Shown: positions 26,897 to 35,135 of the stretch, piece by piece | Layout: every line of letters begins with the position of its first letter | Position numbering within the stretch: position 1 is the stretch's first letter | DNA from: Paenibacillus sp. FSL R7-0273 | Lineage (GTDB): Bacteria > Bacillota > Bacilli > Paenibacillales > Paenibacillaceae | DNA: 64,000 nt | Assembly: GCF_000758625.1 (NCBI RefSeq) | Contig: NZ_CP009283.1 | Span: 6,441,501-6,505,500 of the forward strand | Direction: 5' to 3' | Made by a program: the position numbers and the translations under genes | Notes under the pieces: model-generated | Seen by the model: only the letters and a program-made list of their open reading frames with translations | Databases searched by the model: none | What the model was told of the DNA's origin: nothing

Positions 26897-28009
26897 ATGA
26901 ATAATACTAATCATGTGAAGCCGGAAGCTGCCCCGGCATTTGAGTTCGGCATTTATACCTTGGGCGACCTGGTGACAGACTGCCATACCGGACAGCGGAT
27001 CAGCCCGCAGCAGCGGCTGCAGGAGGTAATTGAAGCGGCCAAGCTTGCCGACGAGGCGGGCCTTGATGTGTTCGGCGTGGGTGAGCACCACCGGCTGGAT
27101 TTTGTCATCTCTTCCATGCCGGTGGTGCTTGCTGCCATTGCCCAGGTGACCAAGCGGATCAAGCTGACCAGTGCAACTACTGTGCTGAGCACCTCTGATC
27201 CGGTGCGGATCTTTGAGGACTTCGCGACACTGGATCTGCTGTCCGGCGGACGGGCAGAAATTATTAACGGACGCGGCGCTTTTCTGGAATCCTTCCCGCT
27301 GTTCGGATATGATCTGGAGGACTACAAGAAGCTGTTCGCCGAGAATCTGGAGCTGCTGCTGGAGCTGAACAAGCATGAGGTCGTAAGCTGGAACGGCTCC
27401 TTCCGCTCACCGCTGAAGAATGCGGAGATTGCCCCGCGTCCCCTGCAGCCGAAGCTCCCGCTCTGGGTCGGCATCGGCGGCTCTCCTGAAAGCGCCGAGC
27501 AGGCCGGACGGCTGGGCATCGGCATGGCCATTGCCATTCTCAGCGGCAGCCCGGAGCCGTTCCAGAACCTTGCTGCCACCTACCGCCGCAGCGGGGCAGA
27601 AGCCGGGCATGCAGCTGAAGACCTGAAAATTGCCATCACCAGCCACGGCTACATCGCCAAAACCTCACAGCAGGCGGTCGATGAATACTATCCTTACTAT
27701 TACAGCTACCGCAACGCCATCAGCCCGCATGCCGGGCAGGAATACCGGGTGTCCCGCAGCGATTTCGGCCGCTTCGTCTCCCCGGTCAATACGCTGGCTG
27801 TCGGCAGCCCGCAGCAGATTATCGAGAAGATCCTCTATCAGCATGAGCTGTTCGGCCATAACCGGTTCATGACCCAGCTCGATATCGGCGGCCTCCCATA
27901 CAGCAAGGTGGCTACTGCAATCGAGTTGCTCGCGACAGAGGTCGCTCCGGTTGTCCGCCGGGAGATCGCCAAGAAGAACAACGTTACGCCATCGTCCGCT
28001 GAGCATTAA
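26897..28009 (+). CDS. Luciferase-like FMN-dependent monooxygenase (LLM class)
   Basis: 370 residues, one (beta/alpha)8 luciferase-like domain. The motif VFGVGEHHRLDFVISS, then LTSATTVLSTSDPVRIFEDFATLD and the flavin-binding PLWVGIGGSPES are visible. Members use reduced FMN and O2 to oxidise small molecules, some being alkanesulfonate monooxygenases. It is divergent from the sulfonate-type ABC operon, which suggests but does not prove desulfonation. The start ATG 26897 has AAGGAG upstream and the gene ends at a terminator. A paralog lies at 52748-53788. Confidence 0.88.
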   Translation: MNNTNHVKPEAAPAFEFGIYTLGDLVTDCHTGQRISPQQRLQEVIEAAKLADEAGLDVFGVGEHHRLDFVISSMPVVLAAIAQVTKRIKLTSATTVLSTSDPVRIFEDFATLDLLSGGRAEIINGRGAFLESFPLFGYDLEDYKKLFAENLELLLELNKHEVVSWNGSFRSPLKNAEIAPRPLQPKLPLWVGIGGSPESAEQAGRLGIGMAIAILSGSPEPFQNLAATYRRSGAEAGHAAEDLKIAITSHGYIAKTSQQAVDEYYPYYYSYRNAISPHAGQEYRVSRSDFGRFVSPVNTLAVGSPQQIIEKILYQHELFGHNRFMTQLDIGGLPYSKVATAIELLATEVAPVVRREIAKKNNVTPSSAEH

Positions 28010-28037
28010 TTTCCGGCTCACCACAATAACACAGCAC

Positions 28038-28080
28038 AAAAGCCGCACTGTCCAATTCGCTTGGAGGCTGCGGCTTTTTT
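28038..28080 (+). terminator. Intrinsic terminator after the monooxygenase gene
   Basis: AAAAGCCGCA pairs with TGCGGCTTTTTT around a loop with a second small stem, ending in a U-run. Confidence 0.85.
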
Positions 28081-28118
28081 GTGTATACAGCACATCATAA
28101 AGTGACGGTTCCCCGCTC

Positions 28119-28985
28119 CTACAGCCCTTTTCCCAGATGCCCGCGGCATACCTTCAGCAGAGCCTGGCGGCTGTCCTCAAAATCCAGCTGCTTGAGAATA
28201 TTCAGATAAGCCTTTAATTCAGCCGTACTCTCCTTCCGCTTCAGGCAAAGCAGTGTGAGCTCATAGTAGATCAGCGTAATGATTTTATCGTACAGCAGGT
28301 GGGTTTTGTCGGCTAACGGGAGCGCTTGTTCAAGAAATTGCAGGCTCTGCTCATAGCTGCGCTCCTTCAGGCACAGGATCGAGAGGTTCTGCAGCAGATG
28401 CTGCTGGACCGTTCTGCTCTCGGGAAAAGAGCGGTACCTGTCAAACTCCTTCGCGCCCCTGAGGCCAAAAAACACCGCATCGCTGCTGCTCAGCGTAAAC
28501 AAAAAATTGTTCAGCAGCTTGAACTCATACAGGTACCAGCGGTCCACGCCCAGCAGATACGGTTTGATATAGGCAGCAATCTCAGGCAGAGTCCTGATTT
28601 CATCCGCCTGCTGATGCTGGATCAGCACACCCTGGCCGAGCAGATACAGATGGTAATAGGCCTCAGTCTGTGTGGACTCGTACATGAAGCGGCACTCCCG
28701 GCTGACTGCCCTGAGCCGATCAAAATCGTAGCGGTTTCCGGCTTCCGTCAGGCTCAAATGCAGCGTCCGCTTTACCTGCGGGGCATTGTCCTGATGCAGA
28801 AACAGCAGCTCCTCCAGCGACATCTCCAGCTTGTCCAGCAGCAGAATCAGCTTGTCGTAGCCAGGGTAATAATGCCCGCCTTCAAAGCGCGACAGGTTGG
28901 AGCGGCTCATGATGCCGCCTGCCAGCACGGCCTGATTGATTCCCTTTGACCTGCGGATCTGTCCGATGGTTTTTCCGAGAAGCAT
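28119..28985 (-). CDS. Rgg/MutR-like helix-turn-helix regulator
   Basis: 288 residues. N-terminal HTH_3 domain (about 5-60): IRRSKGINQAVLAGG, SRSNLSRFEGG. The C-terminal ~220 residues are helical with TPR-like repeats, as in Rgg/MutR/GadR peptide-responsive regulators. Divergent from an MFS transporter with 111 bases between start codons, so the transporter is the obvious target. No short secreted peptide gene of the SHP type was found next to it, so peptide sensing is uncertain. The start ATG follows a GGGGGAGATAAGCC-type SD. Confidence 0.8.
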   Translation of the reverse strand: MLLGKTIGQIRRSKGINQAVLAGGIMSRSNLSRFEGGHYYPGYDKLILLLDKLEMSLEELLFLHQDNAPQVKRTLHLSLTEAGNRYDFDRLRAVSRECRFMYESTQTEAYYHLYLLGQGVLIQHQQADEIRTLPEIAAYIKPYLLGVDRWYLYEFKLLNNFLFTLSSSDAVFFGLRGAKEFDRYRSFPESRTVQQHLLQNLSILCLKERSYEQSLQFLEQALPLADKTHLLYDKIITLIYYELTLLCLKRKESTAELKAYLNILKQLDFEDSRQALLKVCRGHLGKGL

Positions 28986-29064
28986 GGCTTATCTCCCCCG
29001 TTCCTGTGTGAGTATCCGGCACATTTTTTAAGAATATTTTCCATTATATGCTACACTCGGCGCA

Positions 29065-29094
29065 ATGAAAATACACATTCCAGGGGGAAAGTAA
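29065..29094 (+). CDS. Possible 9-codon leader peptide before the MFS gene
   Basis: ATG 29065 opens a 9-residue frame (MKIHIPGGK) that ends in TAA two bases before the MFS start and overlaps its SD (CAGGGGGAAAG). A -10-like TATGCT lies at 29047-29052, so the leader would be near the 5' end of the mRNA. No SD of its own is visible. It could couple translation to the transporter or be chance. Confidence 0.25.
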   Translation: MKIHIPGGK

Positions 29095-29096
29095 CG

Positions 29097-30359
29097 ATGA
29101 ATTTGCGCATAGCACGGCAGCTGAACATGAGAGTGTGGAATATTCTGGCGGGGACTCTGTTTACGAGAACGGCCCTGTTCATGAGCGTCCCTTATCTGTC
29201 TATCTTTCTGATGAGTCAAAAACACATTCCGCTGCTGCCCGCCAGTCTGATCCTCGCAGTTAATCCGCTGGCGGGTGTAGCCTTCAGCTGGCTTGGCGGC
29301 GCGCTAGCCGATAAACTGCCGGTCCATAGGATCCTCCTCTACACGCCTCTTGTCTGGGGAACCGTGTTCATCCTGTTTTATTTTGCCGGCGGCTTCTGGA
29401 GCTTCCTGGTGCTGAATGCCCTTAACGGCATGTGTTACTCCCTTTTTGAGCCTGCCAGCAAAAAGGTGCTGTCCGCTGAGTCCCTACCGGAGCACCGTCT
29501 GCTCGTCTTTAACCTGAGGTACATGGCGATTAACATCGGCTGCTTTGCCGGACCCTTGCTCAGCCTGCTGTTCAATATGAAAATGACCCTGTTTCCCTAT
29601 ATCATCCTAGGTGTCATGTATATTCTGTATGGTGCTTCCACGAAGCTGTTTTTCCGAATAGAGCTTACTTCAGCTGCTAATGCCCCCGTTCCTGCTCACG
29701 TTAAAGGCGTCCTCAGCCTGCAGGCCCTCTCCGCGATCCGCAAAGACCATGTCTACCTGCTGCTGGTGGCGGGCATGAGCTTTTCCTACTTTGGCTATTC
29801 GCAGCTGAACGGAACCGTCTCCCAGTTTCTGTCGAACACTGCTATGCTCGCGGACGGTACCCGGCTATATTCCATCCTGCTGTCGGCTAACGCCATTGTG
29901 ATTCTGGCTGCCCAGTTCGCCGTGCTGCGCCTGATTTCCGGCTGGAATCCGTTCAACGTAGTGCTGCTCAGCAATCTGCTGATTGGACTCAGCTTTCTGT
30001 TCTTCCTCTTTCCTGCCGCTTACCTGCCGCTGCTGCTATTCATTGTTGTATTTAGTCTCGGTGAGCTGCTGATCGGCGCGCGGTTTGATGCCCTGGTCGA
30101 TGAGCTGTCTTCTGCAGATAACAAGGGGCTGTACTTCGGCTGCACAGAGTTTGTGAAGGCGGGAGCGATCAGCGGTCCGGTTGTCGGAGGGGGGCTGCTG
30201 GGGCTGTTCGGCTTTCAGGCAGCCTGGCCCGTGTTCGGGCTGCTGGCAATGATTACGCTGGCCGGCAGCGGGCTGATCCGGGCGGCGGGGTGGAAGCACC
30301 TGCGTACGCGAAATAGGGGAAAAGCGGGTGCAGCACCGGATACTGCTGCTGATAGTTAA
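29097..30359 (+). CDS. MFS transporter
   Basis: 420 residues, about 12 membrane segments. The motif-A-like loop between TM2 and TM3 reads GGALADKLPVHRIL. The family is the major facilitator superfamily drug/metabolite group; substrate unknown. SD GGGGGAAAG precedes ATG 29097. Paired with the divergent Rgg-like regulator. The C-terminal ~25 residues are hydrophilic. The 51 bp repeat array begins 33 bases after the stop. Confidence 0.88.
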   Translation: MNLRIARQLNMRVWNILAGTLFTRTALFMSVPYLSIFLMSQKHIPLLPASLILAVNPLAGVAFSWLGGALADKLPVHRILLYTPLVWGTVFILFYFAGGFWSFLVLNALNGMCYSLFEPASKKVLSAESLPEHRLLVFNLRYMAINIGCFAGPLLSLLFNMKMTLFPYIILGVMYILYGASTKLFFRIELTSAANAPVPAHVKGVLSLQALSAIRKDHVYLLLVAGMSFSYFGYSQLNGTVSQFLSNTAMLADGTRLYSILLSANAIVILAAQFAVLRLISGWNPFNVVLLSNLLIGLSFLFFLFPAAYLPLLLFIVVFSLGELLIGARFDALVDELSSADNKGLYFGCTEFVKAGAISGPVVGGGLLGLFGFQAAWPVFGLLAMITLAGSGLIRAAGWKHLRTRNRGKAGAAPDTAADS

Positions 30360-30391
30360 ACGCCGTGCGTTCGGAAGAGCCGCAGCGGTTG

Positions 30392-30850
30392 GGCCGATTC
30401 AAAGGCATAAAGGCCTTTGATTTTGGCTATTCCGGCCTGACTGGCCCATTCAAAGGCATAAAGGCCTTTGATTTTGGCCATTTCGGCCTGAAGGGCCGAT
30501 TCAAAGGCAAAAAGGCCTTTGATTTCGGCCATTCCGGCGTGCCGAGCCATTTCAAAGGCAAAAAGGCCTTTGCTTTTGGCCATTCCGGCCTACCGGGCCG
30601 ATTCAAAGGCATAAAGGCCTTTGATTTTGGCCATTCCGGCCTGACGGGCCCATTCAAAGGCATAAAGGCCTTTGATTTCGGCCATTCCGGCGTGCCGAGC
30701 CATTTCAAAGGCATAAATGCCTTTGCTTTCGGCCATTCCAGCCTGACGGGCCCATTCAAAGGCAAAAAGGCCTTTGATTTCGGCCATTCCAGCCTGACGG
30801 GCCGATCCAAAGGCAAAAGGGCCTTTGATTTCGGCTGTTTCGGCCAGGCC
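30392..30850. repeat. Nine tandem copies of a 51 bp hairpin-forming unit
   Basis: Each unit contains TCAAAGGC-N5-GGCCTTTGA, an inverted repeat that can form a hairpin, flanked by GGCCATTCC and GGGCC. Because 51 is divisible by three, frames stay open on both strands: + strand repeats of type KGIKAFDFGHSGLTGP and - strand repeats rich in Pro, Lys and Trp. No SD precedes either frame, and no family is known to me, so protein coding is unproven. The array ends before a terminator that belongs to the - strand genes. Confidence 0.85.
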
Positions 30851-30916
30851 ATTCCGGCCCACCAATCCAATTCATTCCGGTTATCCCGTCCGGCCAAGAA
30901 CAGCCCTACCCCGCAA

Positions 30917-30947
30917 ATCAAAAAAAGCCCCCGGATCTCCGGGAGCC
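30917..30947 (-). terminator. Intrinsic terminator after the small gene/TIR unit
   Basis: On the - strand GCTCCCGGA pairs with TCCGGGGGC and is followed by seven Us. It lies 35 bases past the stop of the 75-residue gene. Confidence 0.75.
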
Positions 30948-30981
30948 TGAACGGGCCAAATAAGCTGTAACTGACCTGAAT

Positions 30982-31209
30982 TTATGCGAATGATGGCTTC
31001 TTGTTATCGACCTTGCCGCTGACCAGCTTCTTGTATTCCTCATCTCCGCCGTTAACCGACGGTGCGAGATAGACGTGATCGGATGATGCGGACGGCTTGG
31101 CGGTACGGCCGGCGTTCTTCCTGCCTTTGCTGCGGCTTGTGCCTGAGCTCCCGCCTGCGGACCGGCGGACAGCACCTGAAAGACTGACGACACCCTTCAT
31201 ATTCTTCAT
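30982..31209 (-). CDS. Small basic protein, partner of the TIR gene
   Basis: 75 residues, very basic and rich in Ser, Gly and Lys, probably disordered over most of its length; the C-terminal third has YLAPSVNGGDEEYKKLV. No family recognised. Its start is 3 bases after the TIR gene stop and has its own SD (GGGAGGGG), so the two are cotranscribed. It could be a regulator, stabiliser or unrelated passenger of the TIR protein. Confidence 0.65.
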   Translation of the reverse strand: MKNMKGVVSLSGAVRRSAGGSSGTSRSKGRKNAGRTAKPSASSDHVYLAPSVNGGDEEYKKLVSGKVDNKKPSFA

Positions 31210-31212
31210 GCT

Positions 31213-32217
31213 CTAGTCCCCTCCCACTAAATGATTGACGGTACGGAACAAATCGCGGTTATCCCTGACGGCTGCCTTCAAATCCTCGGCCGACAGCCCG
31301 TCGTTGCCCGAAAAATGGACAGAAAGGACATGCTTTTCACCTAAAGGATAGCATAGGATATAGACCTCCGCAACTTCCGTCCGCTGAAAAAAGGTCCATT
31401 CCCGGCTTAAAAAGGCATCCATTACACCCGGCCGCTTATCCTGATCTCCGCCTTCCGGCGCAAACGGGTAAACATGCCCGCGGCCTACATTGCCGCCGAC
31501 CTGCTTCAGCCCTTCTTCTCCGCACGCCCGCCACAAGGCTGCGCCAATCACCCTGCACTGCTCCGGCGGCACGAAGGAGTTGCGGACAGCCTCGCTGAGC
31601 GCCTGATATTTCTCTGCTGCCTCAGGTCCGGCCACATTACTATTATATTGCCAAAAGAAATGAAGGATACTTTCTTTCCGCCTGAGTTCAAGCTTCAGCT
31701 CTGCTAATTCCTTGTGCGGGTCGTTGTAGACCCCCTGCTCATGAATCCTGTCAATGATTTTCCCGCAGCTGACATCAACTGCCGCCACCGGATTCTCATG
31801 CTGCCATTCGTATTCCAGCGGCGTAAGCCCGGCCAGGTCGGACAGCAGATGATATTCCTCCACATTGGCGCCGGGAATGAGGTCACTGCGTGGCTCAATT
31901 CGGTCCGGCAGCAGGCAGAACACGCGGCTGCGGCGCAGCCGGGCCCAGAACAGCCCCATCTCAAACTGGGTGTTATCCCGGGTCACATAATAATACTTGC
32001 CGCGGATCCGGGCCACATCATCCGGCGAGAAGACAAAGACGGCATAATCACTTTCGTCGAGATGCCGCTCCAGCGACTCCATTGTGTATTCGTTCGCCCG
32101 GAAGGCATTGGCATACCAGGGGGTTACCTGGACCTCCCGCTTCAGCTGCTCATGTATCGCCCTTGCATAACGGATGGATTCCCTGGATGATCCAATGAAA
32201 CATTTTGGTCTGCTCAC
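31213..32217 (-). CDS. TIR-like (Cap12/Pycsar TIR-type) protein with C-terminal sensor-like domain
   Basis: 334 residues. The N-terminal ~125 residues match the TIR-like domain of CBASS/Pycsar effectors (PF10137 type): KCFIGSSRESIRYARAI, the DESDYAVFVFSPDD strand-loop, and RDNTQFEMGLFWARL, where Glu86 is the expected NADase catalytic residue. Residues about 190-334 form a separate, unrecognised domain that may sense a ligand. The start is GTG 32217 with AAAGGAG upstream. No cyclic-nucleotide synthase gene is nearby, so this is not a complete CBASS or Pycsar operon. NAD-degrading activity is inferred, not shown. Confidence 0.8.
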   Translation of the reverse strand: MSRPKCFIGSSRESIRYARAIHEQLKREVQVTPWYANAFRANEYTMESLERHLDESDYAVFVFSPDDVARIRGKYYYVTRDNTQFEMGLFWARLRRSRVFCLLPDRIEPRSDLIPGANVEEYHLLSDLAGLTPLEYEWQHENPVAAVDVSCGKIIDRIHEQGVYNDPHKELAELKLELRRKESILHFFWQYNSNVAGPEAAEKYQALSEAVRNSFVPPEQCRVIGAALWRACGEEGLKQVGGNVGRGHVYPFAPEGGDQDKRPGVMDAFLSREWTFFQRTEVAEVYILCYPLGEKHVLSVHFSGNDGLSAEDLKAAVRDNRDLFRTVNHLVGGD

Positions 32218-32381
32218 AGATGATCTCCTTTATCAGTTTCCGATCTGTAATAATTATACAGTCGTTTAGCATCTAGGAACAGAGTCTCATTTTCTTAAAA
32301 TATTAAATAAAAACCTGTTCCTCTGCCGGCAGAGCGGGTAATATCAGTTTATTACCCGGGGAAACGAGGCTTCCTATTCAT

Positions 32382-33506
32382 ATGATCAAAAGCATACATA
32401 AGGCACTGCTTCTGGCCGGCATCGTAACGGGTGCCCTGCTTACAGGCAGCCAGGCTGACGCTTTGGCGTCTTACACCGCAAAGGTATACGCCAGTTCACT
32501 TACCGTAAGGAGCGAGCCGGCCGCAGGGGCGTCTGCTGTCGGCTCCTTGAAGAACGGGGCCACAGTTACAGTAACGGACGAACAGCACGGCTGGATGAAG
32601 GTGCGCTCCGGTTCGCTCACCGGCTGGGTAGCCGGATATTATCTGAAGAAAGAGAGCGGTTCAGCTTTACCGGCAGCGTCCTCCTCTGTCTCACAGTCCA
32701 AAGCCTCCTCCGGCACCGGCTCAGCAACAGTAACCGCGGATTCCCTGCGGATCAGAGGCGGCCCGGGAACCGGCTATGCCGTGGTGGGCTCCCTGAAGGC
32801 TAAAGATAAAGTAACCATACTGAGCCGCCAGGACGGCTGGGCGCGTATCAAGACAGCCGCTGGGGAAATCGGCTGGGTATCCGCGCAGTATCTTTCCGGC
32901 GGCGGCTCCTCAGGCGGAGTGACTACTGCATCCGCCACAAGCACAAGCTCCAAGGGAGCAAGCAAGATCGGCAGCAAGCTGATCGTGATAGATGCCGGGC
33001 ATGGGGGCAGCGATCCCGGCATGCTTGGTACCACTTACAATACCATGGAGAAGGATCTGACCCTGCAGACCGCCTTTTACTTAAGGGATTACTTAACTGC
33101 CAAGGGAGCAACGGTCCAGATGACGCGGACTACAGCAAGCCAGAAGCCGACGCTTGCCCGGAGGGTGCAGATCGGCCATTCGGCGGGAGCAGATGCCTTT
33201 GTCAGCGTTCATTATAATTCTTCGCCAAAGAATGTATCGGGGACACTTACCTTCTTCTACTCCGAATCGGATGATCTGCGGCTGGCCCGGGCAATTGAGA
33301 ACCGGCTGGGGCAGGGAATCGGCCTTAAGAGCAACGGGCTGTCCTACGGCAATTATCATATTCTGCGGGAGAACAGGATTCCTGCCGCGCTGGTGGAGCT
33401 CGGGTTCTTGAGCAATCCTTACGATGAGGCGATTGTACGCACCTCCAGCTATCAGAAAAAGGCCGCCAAGGCGATTGCCGAAGGGCTGGCCGATTATTTC
33501 AGATAA
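32382..33506 (+). CDS. Secreted SH3-domain N-acetylmuramoyl-L-alanine amidase
   Basis: 374 residues. Signal peptide (about 1-30, ending ...DALAS), two bacterial SH3 domains (about 32-88 and 105-165) that probably bind the cell wall, a Ser/Thr linker, then an Amidase_3 catalytic domain (about 195-374). Zinc ligands are visible in VIDAGHGGSDPG and in SVHYNSS; the catalytic Glu is in ALVELGFLSN. It cleaves the amide between muramic acid and the stem peptide, for wall turnover or autolysis. A small hairpin (GGGTAA/TTACCC, 32337-32359) lies before the ribosome binding site. Confidence 0.93.
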   Translation: MIKSIHKALLLAGIVTGALLTGSQADALASYTAKVYASSLTVRSEPAAGASAVGSLKNGATVTVTDEQHGWMKVRSGSLTGWVAGYYLKKESGSALPAASSSVSQSKASSGTGSATVTADSLRIRGGPGTGYAVVGSLKAKDKVTILSRQDGWARIKTAAGEIGWVSAQYLSGGGSSGGVTTASATSTSSKGASKIGSKLIVIDAGHGGSDPGMLGTTYNTMEKDLTLQTAFYLRDYLTAKGATVQMTRTTASQKPTLARRVQIGHSAGADAFVSVHYNSSPKNVSGTLTFFYSESDDLRLARAIENRLGQGIGLKSNGLSYGNYHILRENRIPAALVELGFLSNPYDEAIVRTSSYQKKAAKAIAEGLADYFR

Positions 33507-33535
33507 TACCTGGCACAGCAATACACGCAAGCAGC

Positions 33536-35104
33536 CTACTGCTTGCGGTATTCGCGCGGCGTCAGGCCGGTGGCTTTTTTGAATACACGGCTGAAATATT
33601 TCTCATCCTCATAGCCGACCAGCCCGGCAATCTGCGACAGCCGCAGGCCCGTATTGTGCAGCAGCGTCTTGGCCTTGCCGATCCGCAGGGAAGTTAAATA
33701 ATCCGACAGGTTCTCGCCGCTGATCTGCTTGAATTTGCGTGATACATTCTCGCGGCTGATGAAGAAGCGCTCGGCAATATGCTGCAGCGTCATATCACTG
33801 GCATAATTCGCCTCCAGATATTCGCGGATGTCCTGGACAAGCCGGCTGTCCGGGGATGACGGGCCTCCCCGGGACAGGCGCTGCAGCAACAGCTTCAGCT
33901 GATTCTGCCAGCTGCTGACCGAGAACAGCCCTTCTGCGTCATGGCAGGGTCCGATCACCATTTCCGCTTCCGGCCGCCAGCGCTGCAGGACGGCACAAAT
34001 CTGCTCCTGCTGGTGCATGAGGCTGCCCTCTGTCAGCACAGGCAGCCCGCCGAGCCGTTCACCCCATTCACCGATAACCTGCTCCATCCGCTCCACATCT
34101 CCCGATAACACAGCCACTCCGAGCTTCTCCGGCAATGCCTCCAGGACGTAGTCTTTTTCAGATCCACTACCCTCCTGCTGTTCCCTGTACAGGTGAATCC
34201 GCCCTTCCCGCTGCAGCAGATTGCGTTCGCTCAGCCCTTCCAGTGCCTGGCGGAAAGCAGACTGCAGGCCTTCCGGGAAAGGGCATACCCCGCTAAGTCC
34301 GATATCCATTTGTACTCCATAAACCGCGCTGACTGACTCGTTGATACGCTGCAGCTGTGCCTCCGCCTCCGGTACATCCGCCCAGAACAGCATTACAATA
34401 TCTGCACCAGCCTGCCAGCTTCGGAAGGCGTATCCGCTCTGCTGTGCGGCGATAGCCTCATTGCAGACATTAGCCAGCACAAAGGCGGTCAGCCCGACAT
34501 CGCCATGGAACCGCTGGAGCAGCCGGCCGTCACTTTGCTGCAGTGAGATAACGGCAGCCCGGCAGCCGGCAGCCTGCTCCGGCATGCCGAGCTCCTCATG
34601 CAGCGCAGGCTTCAGCTCTTTAAAGGATGCATGGCCCGCCACAAGATCCGAGAGCATTTTATCCCAGTAGAGCGGCCGCAGCACATTCAGCTGTATATTC
34701 CGGCTGCAGGTCTGCTGCCGCTCTGCCTCCTCTTCACGCCACAGCCTGAAGGCATGCTCCGCAGCGGCGATCAGCTGCTTGCTGTTAAGCGGCTTGAGCA
34801 GATAATCCGTCCCGCCGTAGACGATTGCCGGCTTCACATAGTTGAAATCCTGATAGCCGCTGATGACAATCGTCTTCGTCCCGGGATAATGCCCGTGCAG
34901 CCATTCCAGCAGCTCTGCACCGTCCATCAGCGGCATCCGCATATCGGTGAACACAACCGCCGGCTGCTCCTCCTGCATAATCTGCATCGCTTCCTGCCCG
35001 TTCGTCGCCTCAAAGATGCCGGTAATCTGATGCTTCTCCCACGGCACAAAATAGCGGATTGCCTCCCGCACATGCTTCTCATCATCTACGATCAGTACCT
35101 TCAT
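33536..35104 (-). CDS. YesN-like response regulator with AraC-type DNA-binding domain
   Basis: 522 residues. Receiver domain (about 1-120) with VDDEKHVRE, the phospho-Asp in VVFTDMRMPLMDG and the Lys in LLKPLN; a long middle region; and a C-terminal AraC/XylS domain (about 425-522) with IAERFFISRENVSRKFKQISG and the second HTH YEDEKYFSRVFKKATGLTP. Cotranscribed with the YesM-like kinase upstream. It probably activates the divergent sugar ABC genes. The start ATG 35104 is preferred over GTG 35110 because AGGAG spacing fits. Confidence 0.93.
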   Translation of the reverse strand: MKVLIVDDEKHVREAIRYFVPWEKHQITGIFEATNGQEAMQIMQEEQPAVVFTDMRMPLMDGAELLEWLHGHYPGTKTIVISGYQDFNYVKPAIVYGGTDYLLKPLNSKQLIAAAEHAFRLWREEEAERQQTCSRNIQLNVLRPLYWDKMLSDLVAGHASFKELKPALHEELGMPEQAAGCRAAVISLQQSDGRLLQRFHGDVGLTAFVLANVCNEAIAAQQSGYAFRSWQAGADIVMLFWADVPEAEAQLQRINESVSAVYGVQMDIGLSGVCPFPEGLQSAFRQALEGLSERNLLQREGRIHLYREQQEGSGSEKDYVLEALPEKLGVAVLSGDVERMEQVIGEWGERLGGLPVLTEGSLMHQQEQICAVLQRWRPEAEMVIGPCHDAEGLFSVSSWQNQLKLLLQRLSRGGPSSPDSRLVQDIREYLEANYASDMTLQHIAERFFISRENVSRKFKQISGENLSDYLTSLRIGKAKTLLHNTGLRLSQIAGLVGYEDEKYFSRVFKKATGLTPREYRKQ

Positions 35105-35135
35105 CGTCACCCGCTCCTTTGTGTATGTGGTGATT

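Noticed and set aside
30427..30921. Protein gene on the - strand of the 51 bp array
   Set aside because: Its openness follows from the 51 bp period; no ribosome binding site or conserved family.
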